Source of the DNA: Sphingomonas arvum | GTDB lineage: Bacteria; Pseudomonadota; Alphaproteobacteria; Sphingomonadales; Sphingomonadaceae | Length of the DNA stretch: 64,000 nt | Reading direction: 5' to 3' | Assembly: GCF_026013565.1 (NCBI RefSeq) | Contig: NZ_JAPDOB010000002.1 | Location: 1 to 64,000 of the forward strand | Shown: in pieces, positions 1-9,011 of the stretch | How positions within the stretch are numbered: the stretch's first letter is position 1 | Layout of the letters: each line of letters starts with the position of its first letter | Translations under genes and position numbers: made by a program | Notes under the pieces: model-generated | The model's input: the letters and a program-made list of their open reading frames with translations, nothing else | Told to the model about the DNA's origin: nothing | The model's database searches: none

Positions 1-196
1 AATTTGACCGATCACCCGAAGCCCAGAGGCCCTCGGAAACCGGGCCGCCGCCCACATGTCCCTTCATCTCAACCGACAATGTCAAAGAGCCAACGCGTTC
101 CTCATCCCGGTCCTTGTGGTTCCGGGCGCCGGTAAATCCGACTGAGAGAGACGCGAAGCGAAGACCGACCCCGGTGAGGCCGTCCCCGCTGCTGTG
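1..196 (-). ncRNA. rRNA operon 5' leader (16S gene lies off the left edge)
   Basis: Read on the minus strand, this stretch follows a strong rRNA-type promoter and contains GGCTCTTTGACA at 80-91, which matches the rrn boxA antitermination element (TGCTCTTTRACA). A GC-rich segment follows that could form the 5' processing stem. No 16S sequence is inside the window, so the mature 16S 5' end must lie a short way beyond base 1. The short + strand open frames here are not coding. Confidence 0.8.
80..91 (-). promoter_or_regulatory. rrn boxA antiterminator element
   Basis: The minus strand reads GGCTCTTTGACA, followed by TTGT. This is the conserved boxA that loads the Nus antitermination complex on bacterial rRNA leaders. 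Its position about 105-115 bases after the predicted transcription start fits a leader element. Confidence 0.8.
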
Positions 197-202
197 ATTG
201 GG

Positions 203-231
203 CATATATGGTGGGCCGTTCCGCCCGTCAA
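203..231 (-). promoter_or_regulatory. strong rRNA operon promoter
   Basis: The minus strand carries TTGACG (231-226), a 17-base spacer, and TATATG (208-203), followed by a short GC-rich discriminator. The predicted start is near 195-198. Upstream lies an A-tract and the inverted repeat TTCAGA-N6-TCTGAA (240-257), placed like an UP element or Fis-type site. This near-consensus arrangement feeding a boxA leader is typical of rrn promoters. Confidence 0.85.
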
Positions 232-257
232 CGCCTTTTTTCAGATTTGTTTCTGAA

Positions 258-573
258 GGTCGGCGTTGGTTCCAAATGCCCGCTTGGACAACCTCAAGGA
301 GGCGGTCCTCACAGCAGCCCGTACAACCTGCCCTGACCTCCTCTCGGAGACTGCAAGCCGTTGCCGCGAAACTGCGTTTCGTGGCCCGACTTACCAGCTG
401 GCTGTTCGGAGCTTCCGGATGCTTTGCGCTAGGCCGCTGCGTCCGTCGCTGAGGGCCATTTAGTCGGGCTGGAGATTCCCGCAAGCCCCCAAATGCATGT
501 TTTTGCTTGGGTCCTCGCGTACGCGCGTGGATCCTTATTAGGGCTGGTCTTGTGCTAATCTGCGGCTGAACCT
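258..573. other. gene-free region upstream of the rRNA promoter
   Basis: No convincing gene lies between the CBS-protein stop and the rrn promoter. A second, weaker promoter-like pair on the minus strand is TTGCGG (484-479), 16 bases, TAAATG (462-457). It could be an upstream rrn promoter. The two overlapping + strand open frames at 198-463 lack a ribosome binding site, recognisable domains and normal composition. Confidence 0.5.
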
Positions 574-1005
574 TCAGGCGCCCTGAATGTACGCGCGCAT
601 CGCCTCGGCCTCGGCCTCGATCCGCTCCACCCGGTACTTCACCAGATCGCCGATCGACACGATGCCGAGCAGCGAATCGTCCCTGGTGATCGGAAGGTGC
701 CGGATGCGCCGGTTGGTCATCAGCGCCAGGGCGCCCAGCACGGGCGTGTCTGCTGCTGCCGTCACCACCTCGCTGGTCATTGCCGTTTCAACGCTGCGGT
801 CAACGGTCTCGCCGCCATGCTCCGCGAGGCACTGTACGAGGTCGCGTTCCGACACGATCCCGACGACCGAGCCACCATCCACCACCACCAAGGCACCGAT
901 TCGCAACCGGGTGAGCTCGGCGGCGGCCTGCCGGAGGCTGGCATCACGCCCGATTGTCGCGACCTCGCTGCCCTTGCTCTTCAGCACCGCGGCGATGTCG
1001 TTCAT
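574..1005 (-). CDS. CBS domain pair protein
   Basis: A 143-residue protein made almost entirely of two CBS motifs (about residues 10-62 and 72-125). Each ends in the typical strand-loop GIVS..DLV (GIVSERDLV, GIVSIGDLV). CBS pairs usually bind adenosine nucleotides and act as energy or redox sensors; no effector domain is attached. The ATG at 1005 is chosen because AGGAGG lies just upstream. The longer frame to 1107 adds unlikely low-quality sequence and runs into the divergent gene. It is the last gene before the rRNA promoter region. The family is certain; the ligand and partner are unknown. Confidence 0.88.
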   Translation of the reverse strand: MNDIAAVLKSKGSEVATIGRDASLRQAAAELTRLRIGALVVVDGGSVVGIVSERDLVQCLAEHGGETVDRSVETAMTSEVVTAAADTPVLGALALMTNRRIRHLPITRDDSLLGIVSIGDLVKYRVERIEAEAEAMRAYIQGA

Positions 1006-1070
1006 GGCGACCTCCTGAAGCTCGAATGACTTGAACGTCTCACTTCCCCGGCACAAAGGGAAGCCTCGCG

Positions 1071-1367
1071 ATGCCCCGACCAGACCCCTTGCCCAGCCCC
1101 CGCGCATCGGCGTGGATGCGCTTCCGCCGGATCATGCGCTGGATGAGCCTGGTTGCGATCCTCGCGGCGGCGGCGGCGGTCTACTTCGTCATGCGGGGTG
1201 AGCCGGACATCAAGATCCACATGCTGATCGCCACCGCGCTTGGCGCCGGCCTCAGCGTGCTGCTCGGCACTGCGCTCATGACCCTGGCCTTCGTCAGCTC
1301 GGGCAGCGGCCACGACGAGCAGGCCCATCGCAGCGGCGACCAACTCCAGCCACGAGAGCCCGAATGA
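1071..1367 (+). CDS. small two-helix membrane protein
   Basis: About 98 residues with two predicted membrane helices (roughly 25-42 and 50-76), a basic N terminus and a polar C-terminal tail. An internal ATG at 1116 (MRFRRIMRW) is an equally good start. Its stop overlaps the thioesterase start by four bases (ATGA), which indicates cotranscription with that gene. I do not recognise the family; such small inner-membrane proteins are common next to lipid-related genes. It is probably real because of the translational coupling and clean hydrophobic pattern. Confidence 0.7.
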   Translation: MPRPDPLPSPRASAWMRFRRIMRWMSLVAILAAAAAVYFVMRGEPDIKIHMLIATALGAGLSVLLGTALMTLAFVSSGSGHDEQAHRSGDQLQPREPE

Positions 1368-1735
1368 CCAATCGTATCCCCATTCTCCGGGTGACCCCCG
1401 GTCCCAGCGACATCAACGCCAACGGTCACATCTTCGGTGGCTGGGTGCTGGCGCAGATGGACATCGCCGCCGGCATCGTCGCTGGTCGCCGCGCCGACGG
1501 CTCGGTCGCGACCGTTGCCATCGAGCGGATGGAGTTCATCGCCCCGATCGAGCTTCGGGACCTGATCAGCGTTTACGCCGACGTCGAGCGGGTCGGTCGC
1601 ACGAGCCTTGGCATCCGCATCGAGGTGGTAGCCGAGCGCGACCGCGGTCAGACGATGGTCAAGGTGACGGAAGGGCTATTCACCTTTGTCGCGCTGGACG
1701 ACCAGCACCGCCCGCGCCTGGTCGACCGGACCTAG
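1364..1735 (+). CDS. acyl-CoA thioesterase, hotdog fold (YciA type)
   Basis: A 123-residue single hotdog domain. The N-terminal NANGHIFGGWVLAQMD segment is the classic YciA/BFIT signature: the Asn/His and Asp contribute to catalysis of acyl-CoA thioester hydrolysis. The family is a cytosolic enzyme that trims short and medium acyl-CoAs. It overlaps the upstream membrane-protein gene by four bases. Its stop codon shares CTAG with the stop of the convergent DUF4139 gene, so no room remains for a terminator. Function assignment is good at family level; the substrate chain length cannot be read. Confidence 0.9.
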   Translation: MTNRIPILRVTPGPSDINANGHIFGGWVLAQMDIAAGIVAGRRADGSVATVAIERMEFIAPIELRDLISVYADVERVGRTSLGIRIEVVAERDRGQTMVKVTEGLFTFVALDDQHRPRLVDRT

Positions 1736-3243
1736 TCGCGATCCGTGTAGCGGTAAGGCAGCGTGGCGTGACCATTGGCGGGAACGGTGACCAGCCATAA
1801 TGGTGCGCCGTTGCGCCGGCCAAGGTTGGTGGCACCAGTGATGCGGCCATCGCCGCTCAGCTCGACTTCCAGCCGAACCGGCACCGTGCGGTCGTTGGTG
1901 ACGGTCAGCACGCGCCCGTGCTTGACGCCATCGGACGGTTCGAGCCGCCACCGCACGCCCGGTGCCTGCGCCAACCGGATTTCCACGTCCTCGCCGACAG
2001 CCAGGTCGTCGATCTGTCCTTCGCCGATCAGGAGCGGGCGTTCCCGACCTTCCCGGAAGATCAGCACGCCGCCGGCCGGCAGCGGTAGTCCCAATCCTTC
2101 GCGCTCCCGGTTGCGGGAAGTCAGCACGAGCTGCGCCGCGCCTTGCTCGTTGTCGTTGCCGGCGTAGAGGCGCACGCGATAGATTGGTGCGACCTGAACG
2201 CTTGGTCGCTCGAGCAGCGCCACCTGCTTTTGGCTGCGGGCGGCCACCGTCACCGGAATCGGAATACGATAGAGCTGGAGATCGCCCAACCGCTCGCGCT
2301 CCGCCATTACCTTGGCGCCCGTGACCACGATGTCCTCGCCCCCGCGCTCGGCCATCGGTGCTGGCGGCGGAGGAGGCGGCGGCGGCGGCGCCAAGGGTGA
2401 CGGCGGCTCCTCTTGCGGGATGTCACTCGTGGTTCCGCTTGGCCAGCAGCGCAGGCTTAGCGGCCGCGCCTCCTGCCGGATCGGCTGTGCATCGCCGCGG
2501 TTGAGCTTGCCGGCCACCGCCTGGGTGTCGGCGTTGGCGAATCCGGTCTCGTCCCCATTGGCGAGCGTCAACCAAGCCGCCAGCCTGAGCCTGCGCTCAT
2601 CGGCCGAGAGGGTGGCGACGTAATCGGCCTGCCAGTCGAAGCCGGTCGCCAGGTAGGACAGGGTCACCGTGGCGCTGAGCGGCTGCGCGCTGCGGACGCG
2701 GACGGACAGGGTCGGCTTGGCCGACAGCCCGGCGGGCACGCGATTGTAGACTGGCGTTTCGGCCAGCCCCGTGCAGCGCAGCGCCTCGACCCCGGCCGCG
2801 GTCTGCAGCACGGCCGCCCCGTCGCTGCCGGAACGGATCACCGCCTGCTCCTCGCGCACCTGGCCGGACGCCCGGCTGGTCCGCCGGATCGACACACGCT
2901 GGCCAAGGCTGCGGTCGAGCAAGGTCCCGGGTGAGAGCAGAAGTGCGTCCTGGTTGCGCTCCACGACGCCATTGGGAAAGCCGGTGACGATCGTGCTCTG
3001 CGGCAGGATGCCGCCGGCTACGCCTTCGAAGCGCAGCTCCGACTCGCCAGCCGGCAGCGCCACCCGACGGGTTTCGCTGATCAGCGCGTAGCCGTTCAGC
3101 CATCGGAGGTTTGGCCGGTCGGTGCCGCGGTTCAGGTCGCGATAGACAGTCACCGCCACCCGCTCCGGCGCGGGCGAGGTCACCGCCGGCTGGGCGACGG
3201 CTGGCGCGGCGGTGACCAGCAGCAGGAAAAAGAGAGCGCGCAC
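1732..3243 (-). CDS. secreted DUF4139 domain protein, copy 2
   Basis: A 503-residue protein starting with a Sec signal peptide (MRALFFLLLVTAAPAVAQ). The rest resembles DUF4139: an N-terminal 'VAVTVYRDLN' strand region, a middle domain (YLATGFDWQADYVA) and a C-terminal beta-rich part. A proline run (about eight prolines) links the halves. DUF4139 proteins are secreted or periplasmic and poorly understood. It lies 11 bases downstream of a paralogue of similar layout (3255-4655), so the two form a tandem duplicated operon. No catalytic motif is evident. Confidence 0.85.
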   Translation of the reverse strand: MRALFFLLLVTAAPAVAQPAVTSPAPERVAVTVYRDLNRGTDRPNLRWLNGYALISETRRVALPAGESELRFEGVAGGILPQSTIVTGFPNGVVERNQDALLLSPGTLLDRSLGQRVSIRRTSRASGQVREEQAVIRSGSDGAAVLQTAAGVEALRCTGLAETPVYNRVPAGLSAKPTLSVRVRSAQPLSATVTLSYLATGFDWQADYVATLSADERRLRLAAWLTLANGDETGFANADTQAVAGKLNRGDAQPIRQEARPLSLRCWPSGTTSDIPQEEPPSPLAPPPPPPPPPAPMAERGGEDIVVTGAKVMAERERLGDLQLYRIPIPVTVAARSQKQVALLERPSVQVAPIYRVRLYAGNDNEQGAAQLVLTSRNREREGLGLPLPAGGVLIFREGRERPLLIGEGQIDDLAVGEDVEIRLAQAPGVRWRLEPSDGVKHGRVLTVTNDRTVPVRLEVELSGDGRITGATNLGRRNGAPLWLVTVPANGHATLPYRYTDRD

Positions 3244-3254
3244 CGCGCGGCTCG

Positions 3255-4655
3255 TCAGAAGCGGGTGTCGAAGGTGGCGGTGACCGTCGCCTCGCCGTTA
3301 GCCGGCACCGCGACCCGCCAGACCGCCTCGTCGGCCGAGCGTCGCTCGCTCTTCTGGCTCTCGGCGGTGATCCGGGTATCGCCCCACAGGCCGCTCTGGA
3401 GCAGGTCCACCGTAACTGGCTGTGGCGACGCGTTGGTAAGCCGATAACGCATCGCTGTGCGCCAGCGGGTGCCGCCTGAATCGACTCGCGTGCGCTGCTC
3501 TACCGTCGGCTGGACCTTGACGTCGAACGCCTGGCCGATAGTCAGGCCGACGTCGGAGCCCATCGGCGTGTGACCGATCTCCGACTCGCCGACGAATTGC
3601 GGATTGCCGCGGCTGTCACGCTGATAGACCCGCACCGTACCTGCGGGCAGCGCATCGCCCAAACCTTGTTGCCGCCCGGTCGAGAAGCGCAGGACGCTGT
3701 TGACGCTCTGCGGCTGTTCGGCCGTCGCAAGCCAGCCGTTGCGATACTCGTACGCGCGTGCGGCGGGCGCGCCGCTGACGTCCAGGAAGCTGACCTGTTT
3801 CTGCTGCTTCTGCGCGATGGTGGTGCGTTCAGGCAGCGGGTAGAGGTAGAAGTCGCCTAGCCGTTCCCGGCCGGCCGTCTCCGTCCCGGCGCGGCGCATG
3901 GGTGGCGGCGGTGGCGGCGGGTAGTAGCCGCCTCGGTCGCTCGTGGTCCGGGCCGCACCGGCAACCAGCACCGTGTTGGCGCTTCGATAGGTGGTGCCGC
4001 TCTCGTTCGCCAGCGTTATCCAGCCCTGCACGTCCATCCGCCCGGCGCGCTCATCGAACAACGCGACATAGTCGGCCGACCAGCTGAGGCCAGGCGTGAG
4101 ATAAGTCAGCGTGACAGGCTGGCGACCTCCGCGCGGCGCCTCCAGGGTCACGGAGAGGGTCGGTCGCGGCCGCAGCCCTTCCGGCACCTTGTCGAAGATC
4201 ACCCGCACCGGCAGCCCGTCGTCGCGCAGCACCTCGATCCGGTCGCCGATCTGCAACACCACGCCGCCGTTCGCCGCCAGCACCCGCGCCCGCTCACGGG
4301 TCTCGGCACCGTTGGCGGGGTTGATGCGGACCAGCGTGATCGTCTCCCCAACAGCCTTTTGCATCAGCGCCGAGGGCGACAACAGGTCATAATCGAAGTT
4401 CTGCTCGACGATGCCCAGGCCGTTGCCGGTCAGCGTGACGGTCTCTGGCCGGATCCGCGCCGATACATCCGGGAACTCCTGCCGGGAGCGGCCGCCCGGC
4501 AGGCTAAGCTCGCGCCGATCCTGCACCAGCGCTTGGTCGTTGTTGTAGATGGTGACTGCCACGTCACCCTGCGCGCTGGCATCCGGCGGCGGCACGGTCT
4601 GCGCCGGAAGAGATGCGGCGGAGACCGCCAAAGCGATACCGAGAGAAAGGCGCAT
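3255..4655 (-). CDS. secreted DUF4139 domain protein, copy 1
   Basis: A 466-residue protein with signal peptide MRLSLGIALAVSAASLPAQ. The start at 4655 is preferred over 4685 because the signal peptide then begins at Met and GGGGAG lies upstream. It shares with its downstream neighbour the pattern 'DVAVTIYNNDQALVQD', a central 'YLTPGLSWSADYVALFDE' segment and a Pro-rich linker, so the pair are diverged paralogues. The beta-rich protein is likely periplasmic or surface exposed. The biological role of DUF4139 is not established, and none can be inferred from the neighbours. Confidence 0.85.
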   Translation of the reverse strand: MRLSLGIALAVSAASLPAQTVPPPDASAQGDVAVTIYNNDQALVQDRRELSLPGGRSRQEFPDVSARIRPETVTLTGNGLGIVEQNFDYDLLSPSALMQKAVGETITLVRINPANGAETRERARVLAANGGVVLQIGDRIEVLRDDGLPVRVIFDKVPEGLRPRPTLSVTLEAPRGGRQPVTLTYLTPGLSWSADYVALFDERAGRMDVQGWITLANESGTTYRSANTVLVAGAARTTSDRGGYYPPPPPPPMRRAGTETAGRERLGDFYLYPLPERTTIAQKQQKQVSFLDVSGAPAARAYEYRNGWLATAEQPQSVNSVLRFSTGRQQGLGDALPAGTVRVYQRDSRGNPQFVGESEIGHTPMGSDVGLTIGQAFDVKVQPTVEQRTRVDSGGTRWRTAMRYRLTNASPQPVTVDLLQSGLWGDTRITAESQKSERRSADEAVWRVAVPANGEATVTATFDTRF

Positions 4656-4774
4656 GCAAGCTCCCCAGGAGGTAATCGTGGGCAAGCTGTTACAATGTTA
4701 CATGGCTGTCAACGGTTCGTTGCCGCGATGCCGCGTTCGCTGTTGCACGCCCGCATCAGTGCCGCCCTAGGCAA

Positions 4775-4808
4775 CGAAAACGGGCCGGACTGTCTGGTCC
4801 GACCCGTT
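4775..4808 (-). terminator. rho-independent terminator of the DUF4167 gene
   Basis: On the minus strand AACGGGTCGGAC pairs with GTCCGGCCCGTT around a six-base loop (one mismatch), followed by TTCGTT. It lies just downstream of the DUF4167 stop at 4831 and is a strong intrinsic terminator. Confidence 0.8.
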
Positions 4809-4830
4809 GTTCTGGTCGCCGAAGCGCCGC

Positions 4831-5547
4831 TCAGGCGGCCGGAGCGATCTCGCCTTCGCCTTCGACGGCGCGGGGCCGACGGGTGCGGCGGCGCGGGCGG
4901 GGCGCCTCCTCGTCGCCGTTGTCGCTCAGTTCCGGCTCGCTGCTCACGCCAATGGCCGGCGGCAGGATGTCCTGCGCAATGCGCGGTGCCTCGGCGGCAT
5001 TGTCCTGCTCGGCGGCACTGTCCCGGCCATCGCCATTGAAGCGCTCGCGCCGGGGCCGACGTTCGTCGCGCGCAAAGCGCTCGCGCCGCTCGCCGCCTTC
5101 ACCCTCGCCACGCTCCTGCCGCTCAGCGCGCTCCGGGCGCTCCGGGCGTTCGGAACGTTCCGGACGCTCGACGCGCTCCGGCCGATCGCGACGACGGTCC
5201 TGACGCTGCGGGCGGGCCTCGGCCTGCTCCTCGTCGCCCTCCTGGCCCTCGCCGTCATAATCCAGCTCGTCGCCGTCCTCGTCCTCGTCGCGCCCCTGCC
5301 GCTGCTCCTCGAAGCGGGGCCGGGTCTCGGCCAGCACGCGGAAATAATGGTCGGCGAACTGCAGGTAATATTCCGTCTGCACCCGGTCGCCGGCGAGCTG
5401 CGCATCCCGCGCCAGGCTCTTGTACTTCTCCAGCAGCTGGGCCGCATTGCCGCGCTGGCGATTATCGCGCGCGTTGCCACCGCCGCCCATACCTTGCGGG
5501 CGTGGGCCACCACGGCCGCGACGGCGGCCGTTCTGACGATTGTTCAT
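4831..5547 (-). CDS. DUF4167 domain protein
   Basis: A 238-residue protein with a basic, Arg/Gly-rich N terminus (MNNRQNGRRRGR). The DUF4167 core follows (NAAQLLEKYKSLARDAQ, then YYLQFADHYFRVL). The long C-terminal half is an alternating Arg/Glu/Asp low-complexity tail. The family is alphaproteobacterial and commonly sits beside prmC-prfA, as here. The composition suggests an RNA-associated or disordered protein, but that is inference. The start at 5547 is favoured over 5616 because AAGGA precedes it and conserved sequence begins there. Confidence 0.88.
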   Translation of the reverse strand: MNNRQNGRRRGRGGPRPQGMGGGGNARDNRQRGNAAQLLEKYKSLARDAQLAGDRVQTEYYLQFADHYFRVLAETRPRFEEQRQGRDEDEDGDELDYDGEGQEGDEEQAEARPQRQDRRRDRPERVERPERSERPERPERAERQERGEGEGGERRERFARDERRPRRERFNGDGRDSAAEQDNAAEAPRIAQDILPPAIGVSSEPELSDNGDEEAPRPRRRTRRPRAVEGEGEIAPAA

Positions 5548-5801
5548 CAAATCCTTGTTCCTTGTCGCACTGGCGCCTGTTCTCCACAGCGCGTGACAAC
5601 CGACCCTTCCGATCACGCGGCAGCCACACGACGCCGGATTAAAGCGCCGTGGTGCCCCTAGTCGTCATGCTTGGCGTCCGTGGAGGCACCGTCACGACCG
5701 ATGTCATCGGGGGGTAGCAAAGGGAGCGTCGGGCTCTCACAAGCGCGGTGCGCGGCCCCCTGCTGATCCTTGATGTAAGGCCTCGGCCGCGCTTTTCCAA
5801 G
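5548..5801. other. 254-base intergenic region with a long perfect stem
   Basis: No open frame with coding character. GCGCGGCC (5750-5757) is perfectly complementary to GGCCGCGC (5785-5792), which is followed on the + strand by TTTTCC. On the + strand this looks like the end of a small transcript; on the minus strand it could be a processing or pausing hairpin between prmC and DUF4167. Nothing matched a known RNA family by eye. Confidence 0.35.
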
Positions 5802-6635
5802 CTAATTGTGATTCACCTGGATCAGTAGGGCTCGCGGCCGGTCGTTGAGATCGTGCGCCAAAGCCGGTTCCAACCCTTCCGCGCGGAAGATGGCGGCGGC
5901 GCTACCCCCCTGGTCCGCGCCAATCTCGATCGCGGCGAGCCCCCCGGGACACAATAGTCGCCCGATCTGCGGCGCGATCCGGCGATAGTCGTCCAGTCCC
6001 TGCGGCCCGGCGAACAGCGCCTCGGCCGGCTCATGCTCCGCGACCCCTGGGCCCAACGCGGCTTCGGTCGCGACATAGGGCGGATTGCACAAGATCAGGT
6101 CGAAGCACTCCTGGATACCGACGGCCCAGTCGCCCAGCCGCCACTCGGTACGCTCGTCCAGCCTCAGCCGTCTGGCATTGGCGGCGGCATAGGACAGGGC
6201 CCGGCGGCTCGCGTCTACTCCCAGTCCTGTCGCCTCGGGCCACAGGTCCAGTGCCGCCAGCAGCAGCGTTCCCGGCCCAGTGCCCAGGTCCAGGATCCGG
6301 CGCGGCGGTGCCCGCCCTTCGAAGTGTTCCAGCGCCGCGGCGATCAGCGTTTCGCTGTCCGGGCGGGGGATCAGCACGCCGGGGCCGACGTGCAGCTCCA
6401 CGTTCCAGAAGGCTCGTCGGCCGGTGATGTAAGCGACCGGCTCCCCGCCCCGGCGACGCTCCACCATGCTCCAGAAGCGCTCGGGTACCGGCCGGTCGGG
6501 CGGGTCGAGCAGCAGCCGGTCGCGTTCGATGCCGAGCGCTTCGGCCATCAGCAGCTCGGCATCCAAGCGAGCCGTATCGCTGCCTGGTGCCAGCGTCCGG
6601 GCAGCGTCGGCGAGCGCCCGGTGCAGTGCCTTCAC
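5802..6635 (-). CDS. prmC: peptide chain release factor N5-glutamine methyltransferase
   Basis: A 277-residue SAM-dependent methyltransferase that modifies the Gln of the GGQ motif in release factors. It has a helical N-terminal domain, the SAM loop LDLGTGPG at about 115-122 and the diagnostic NPPY motif at 184-187, which holds the glutamine amide. Its substrate gene prfA lies immediately upstream and overlaps by four bases, so enzyme and target are translationally coupled. Length and order match the hisS-prfA-prmC arrangement seen in sphingomonads. Confidence 0.96.
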   Translation of the reverse strand: MKALHRALADAARTLAPGSDTARLDAELLMAEALGIERDRLLLDPPDRPVPERFWSMVERRRGGEPVAYITGRRAFWNVELHVGPGVLIPRPDSETLIAAALEHFEGRAPPRRILDLGTGPGTLLLAALDLWPEATGLGVDASRRALSYAAANARRLRLDERTEWRLGDWAVGIQECFDLILCNPPYVATEAALGPGVAEHEPAEALFAGPQGLDDYRRIAPQIGRLLCPGGLAAIEIGADQGGSAAAIFRAEGLEPALAHDLNDRPRALLIQVNHN

Positions 6636-7708
6636 GCCTCCTCCAGCCCCGCCAGCCGCTGCGCCTCGTCCTCGGCGATCAGTGCGTCGGTCAGGTCTCT
6701 CAGGCCCGGCCCTTCCAGGATTTCGGGCAGCTTGTGCAAGGTCAGGTTGATGCGGTGATCCGTCACCCGCCCCTGCGGAAAGTTGTAGGTGCGGATACGC
6801 TCGGAGCGGTCGCCGGAGCCGACCATGCTGCGGCGCGCGCCGGCCCGTTCATTCGCCAGCCGCTCGCGCTCCAACTCGAACAAGCGGGTGCGGAGCACCT
6901 TGAGCGCCTTGGCCTTGTTCTTGTGCTGGCTCTTCTCGTCCTGCTGGATGACCACCAGCCCGGTGGGCAGGTGGGTGATCCGAACTGCGCTGTCCGTGGT
7001 GTTGACCGACTGGCCGCCGGGCCCCGACGAGCGATAGACGTCGATCCTGAGGTCCTTGTCGTCAATCTGCACATCGACCTCTTCCGCTTCGGGCAGCACC
7101 GCCACCGTCGCCGCAGAGGTATGGATCCGCCCGCCGCTCTCGGTCGCCGGCACCCGTTGCACCCGGTGGACGCCGCTTTCGAACTTCAGCCGGGCGAACA
7201 CGCCCGCGCCGTTGATCGAAGCGACCGCTTCCTTGTAGCCGCCGACCTCGCTGGCCGAACCGCTGATCAGCTCGAACTTCCAGCCCTGTTCGTCGGCGAA
7301 GCGCTGGTACATGCGCAGGAGGTCGCCGGCGAACAGCGCCGCCTCGTCCCCACCAGTGCCGGCGCGCACTTCCAGCATCGCCGCCCGCTCGTCGGCGGAA
7401 TCCTTAGGCAGCAGCTGCACGGCCAGCGCCCGCTCCGCCTCGGGCAGCCGATCCTCGATCAGCTGCAGCTCCTCTGCCGCCATGGCGCGCAGCTCCTCGT
7501 CGCCGTCGCGAGTCATCGCGGCCAGGCTCTCACGCTCAGCCCGTAGGCGGCGGACCTCGCGCGCCGCCGCGGCGACGGGCTCGACCTGCGCGTATTCCTT
7601 GCTCAGGCGCACGAACTCGTCCGGCGGCAGGGTGCCGGCCGCCATCGCCTCCGACAGTTCCTGCTTCTTCGCCTCGATCTGCGCAATGCGCTCCGAACTG
7701 ATCTGCAT
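6632..7708 (-). CDS. prfA: peptide chain release factor 1
   Basis: The 358-residue class I release factor RF1, which reads UAA and UAG. The codon-recognition PxT motif is PAT (187-189). The peptidyl-transferase GGQ loop is at 231-233 within SGPGGQSVN, and an acidic helical N-terminal domain precedes both. The length is typical. Its start overlaps the hisS stop by one base (TGATG), and its end overlaps prmC, whose product methylates it. It acts at the ribosomal A site. Confidence 0.97.
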   Translation of the reverse strand: MQISSERIAQIEAKKQELSEAMAAGTLPPDEFVRLSKEYAQVEPVAAAAREVRRLRAERESLAAMTRDGDEELRAMAAEELQLIEDRLPEAERALAVQLLPKDSADERAAMLEVRAGTGGDEAALFAGDLLRMYQRFADEQGWKFELISGSASEVGGYKEAVASINGAGVFARLKFESGVHRVQRVPATESGGRIHTSAATVAVLPEAEEVDVQIDDKDLRIDVYRSSGPGGQSVNTTDSAVRITHLPTGLVVIQQDEKSQHKNKAKALKVLRTRLFELERERLANERAGARRSMVGSGDRSERIRTYNFPQGRVTDHRINLTLHKLPEILEGPGLRDLTDALIAEDEAQRLAGLEEA

Positions 7709-8955
7709 CAGGCGGTCACCGCGGTGTCGATCAGGTCCAAAGCCACCGCGCGCTGCTCGCCCGTCGCCAGGTCCTTCACCTGCGCCGTGCCGCTCTCCAC
7801 CTCCGCGTCGCCCAAGATCACCGCGTAAGCGGCACCCGCCGCAGCCGCCCGGGCCATCCGCTTCTTCATGTTGCCGCGGAACGCCATGTCGGCAGCGATG
7901 CCTGCACGGCGCAGGTCGGCGAGCAGCCTCACCGCCGCCGCTTCGCCGGCCGCACCCATCGGCACCAGCACCGCGGCCGGCTTCTCAGGCGCCGGCGCGT
8001 CGATCATCATCGACAGGCGCTCGATTCCAGCCGCCCAGCCGATCGCCGGCGTGTGCGGTCCGCCCAATGCCTCGATCAGCCCATCGTAGCGGCCGCCGGC
8101 CAGCACGGTGCCCTGTGCACCCAGCCGATCGGTCATGAACTCGAACGCCGTGTGGCGGTAGTAATCGAGCCCGCGTACCAGCCGCGGCGCTCGTTCCCAG
8201 GTCACGCCGGCGGCATCGAGCCCCGCAGTAACGGCGGCGAAGAAGTCCGCGGCCTCCGGCGTCAGAAAGTCGTCGATCGGCGGCGCAGCGTCGACCACTG
8301 GCCAATCCACGTGCGCCTTGGAATCGAGGATGCGCAGCGGATTGCGCTCCAGCCGGTCGCGGCTCTCCTCGCTGAGGTCCGCGGCAGCCGCACGGAAGTG
8401 CTCATACAAAGCGTCCCGCCAGCGGCCCCGCGTCTCCGGATCCCCCAACGTGTTCAGCTTCAGCACCGCGCCGTCGCCGATCCCCAGCTCCTTCAGCAGC
8501 TGGTCGGCAAACAACAGCACTTCGACGTCCGCCTGCGGCTCGGCCGCGCCGAGAATCTCGGCATCAAGCTGGTGAAACTGCCGGAAGCGGCCCTTCTGCG
8601 GGCGCTCGTAACGGAAGGCGGGGCCATGCGTCGCGACCTTGAGCGGCGCATACTGCTGCCACCCCTCGCTCAGGAAGGCCCGCGCGATCCCGGCCGTGAA
8701 CTCGGGCCGCAGCGTGATGCTGTCCCCGCCCCGGTCCTCGAAGCTGTACATCTCCTTGGAGACCACGTCCGTGGTCTCGCCCAGCGAGCGGGCGAACACC
8801 GCCGTGGGCTCCAGCACCGGCACTTCGACCCGCCTGAATCCGAACAGCCGGCGCACCCGCTCGAAGGCGGACACGACCGCATGGAAGCGCTCGGCCTCGT
8901 CGCCAAGCAGCGATTGGGTGCCGCGAACGGGCTGGGGAATGTTGATCTGGGCCAT
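7708..8955 (-). CDS. hisS: histidyl-tRNA synthetase
   Basis: A 415-residue class II synthetase charging tRNA-His. Visible motifs include the N-terminal '[13 protein letters not shown]' start of the catalytic core, class II motif 2 around '[18 protein letters not shown]', the histidine-binding '[13 protein letters not shown]' and a C-terminal anticodon-binding domain. The start at 8955 is chosen because the family begins with a short MAQ..-type N terminus. The frame extends to 8988 with MRAASG, which is also possible. It is the first gene of the hisS-prfA-prmC operon and is divergent from the M61 peptidase gene. Confidence 0.96.
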   Translation of the reverse strand: MAQINIPQPVRGTQSLLGDEAERFHAVVSAFERVRRLFGFRRVEVPVLEPTAVFARSLGETTDVVSKEMYSFEDRGGDSITLRPEFTAGIARAFLSEGWQQYAPLKVATHGPAFRYERPQKGRFRQFHQLDAEILGAAEPQADVEVLLFADQLLKELGIGDGAVLKLNTLGDPETRGRWRDALYEHFRAAAADLSEESRDRLERNPLRILDSKAHVDWPVVDAAPPIDDFLTPEAADFFAAVTAGLDAAGVTWERAPRLVRGLDYYRHTAFEFMTDRLGAQGTVLAGGRYDGLIEALGGPHTPAIGWAAGIERLSMMIDAPAPEKPAAVLVPMGAAGEAAAVRLLADLRRAGIAADMAFRGNMKKRMARAAAAGAAYAVILGDAEVESGTAQVKDLATGEQRAVALDLIDTAVTA

Positions 8956-9011
8956 TGGAAAGTCGTCGGTGCCACTAGCGGCCCTCATCCGGATTGGCTA
9001 GGCGCGCCCTT

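Noticed and set aside
198-463. Two overlapping + strand open frames near the left edge
   Set aside because: They lie across the minus-strand rRNA promoter, have no ribosome binding site or domain, and their composition is unlike real genes here.
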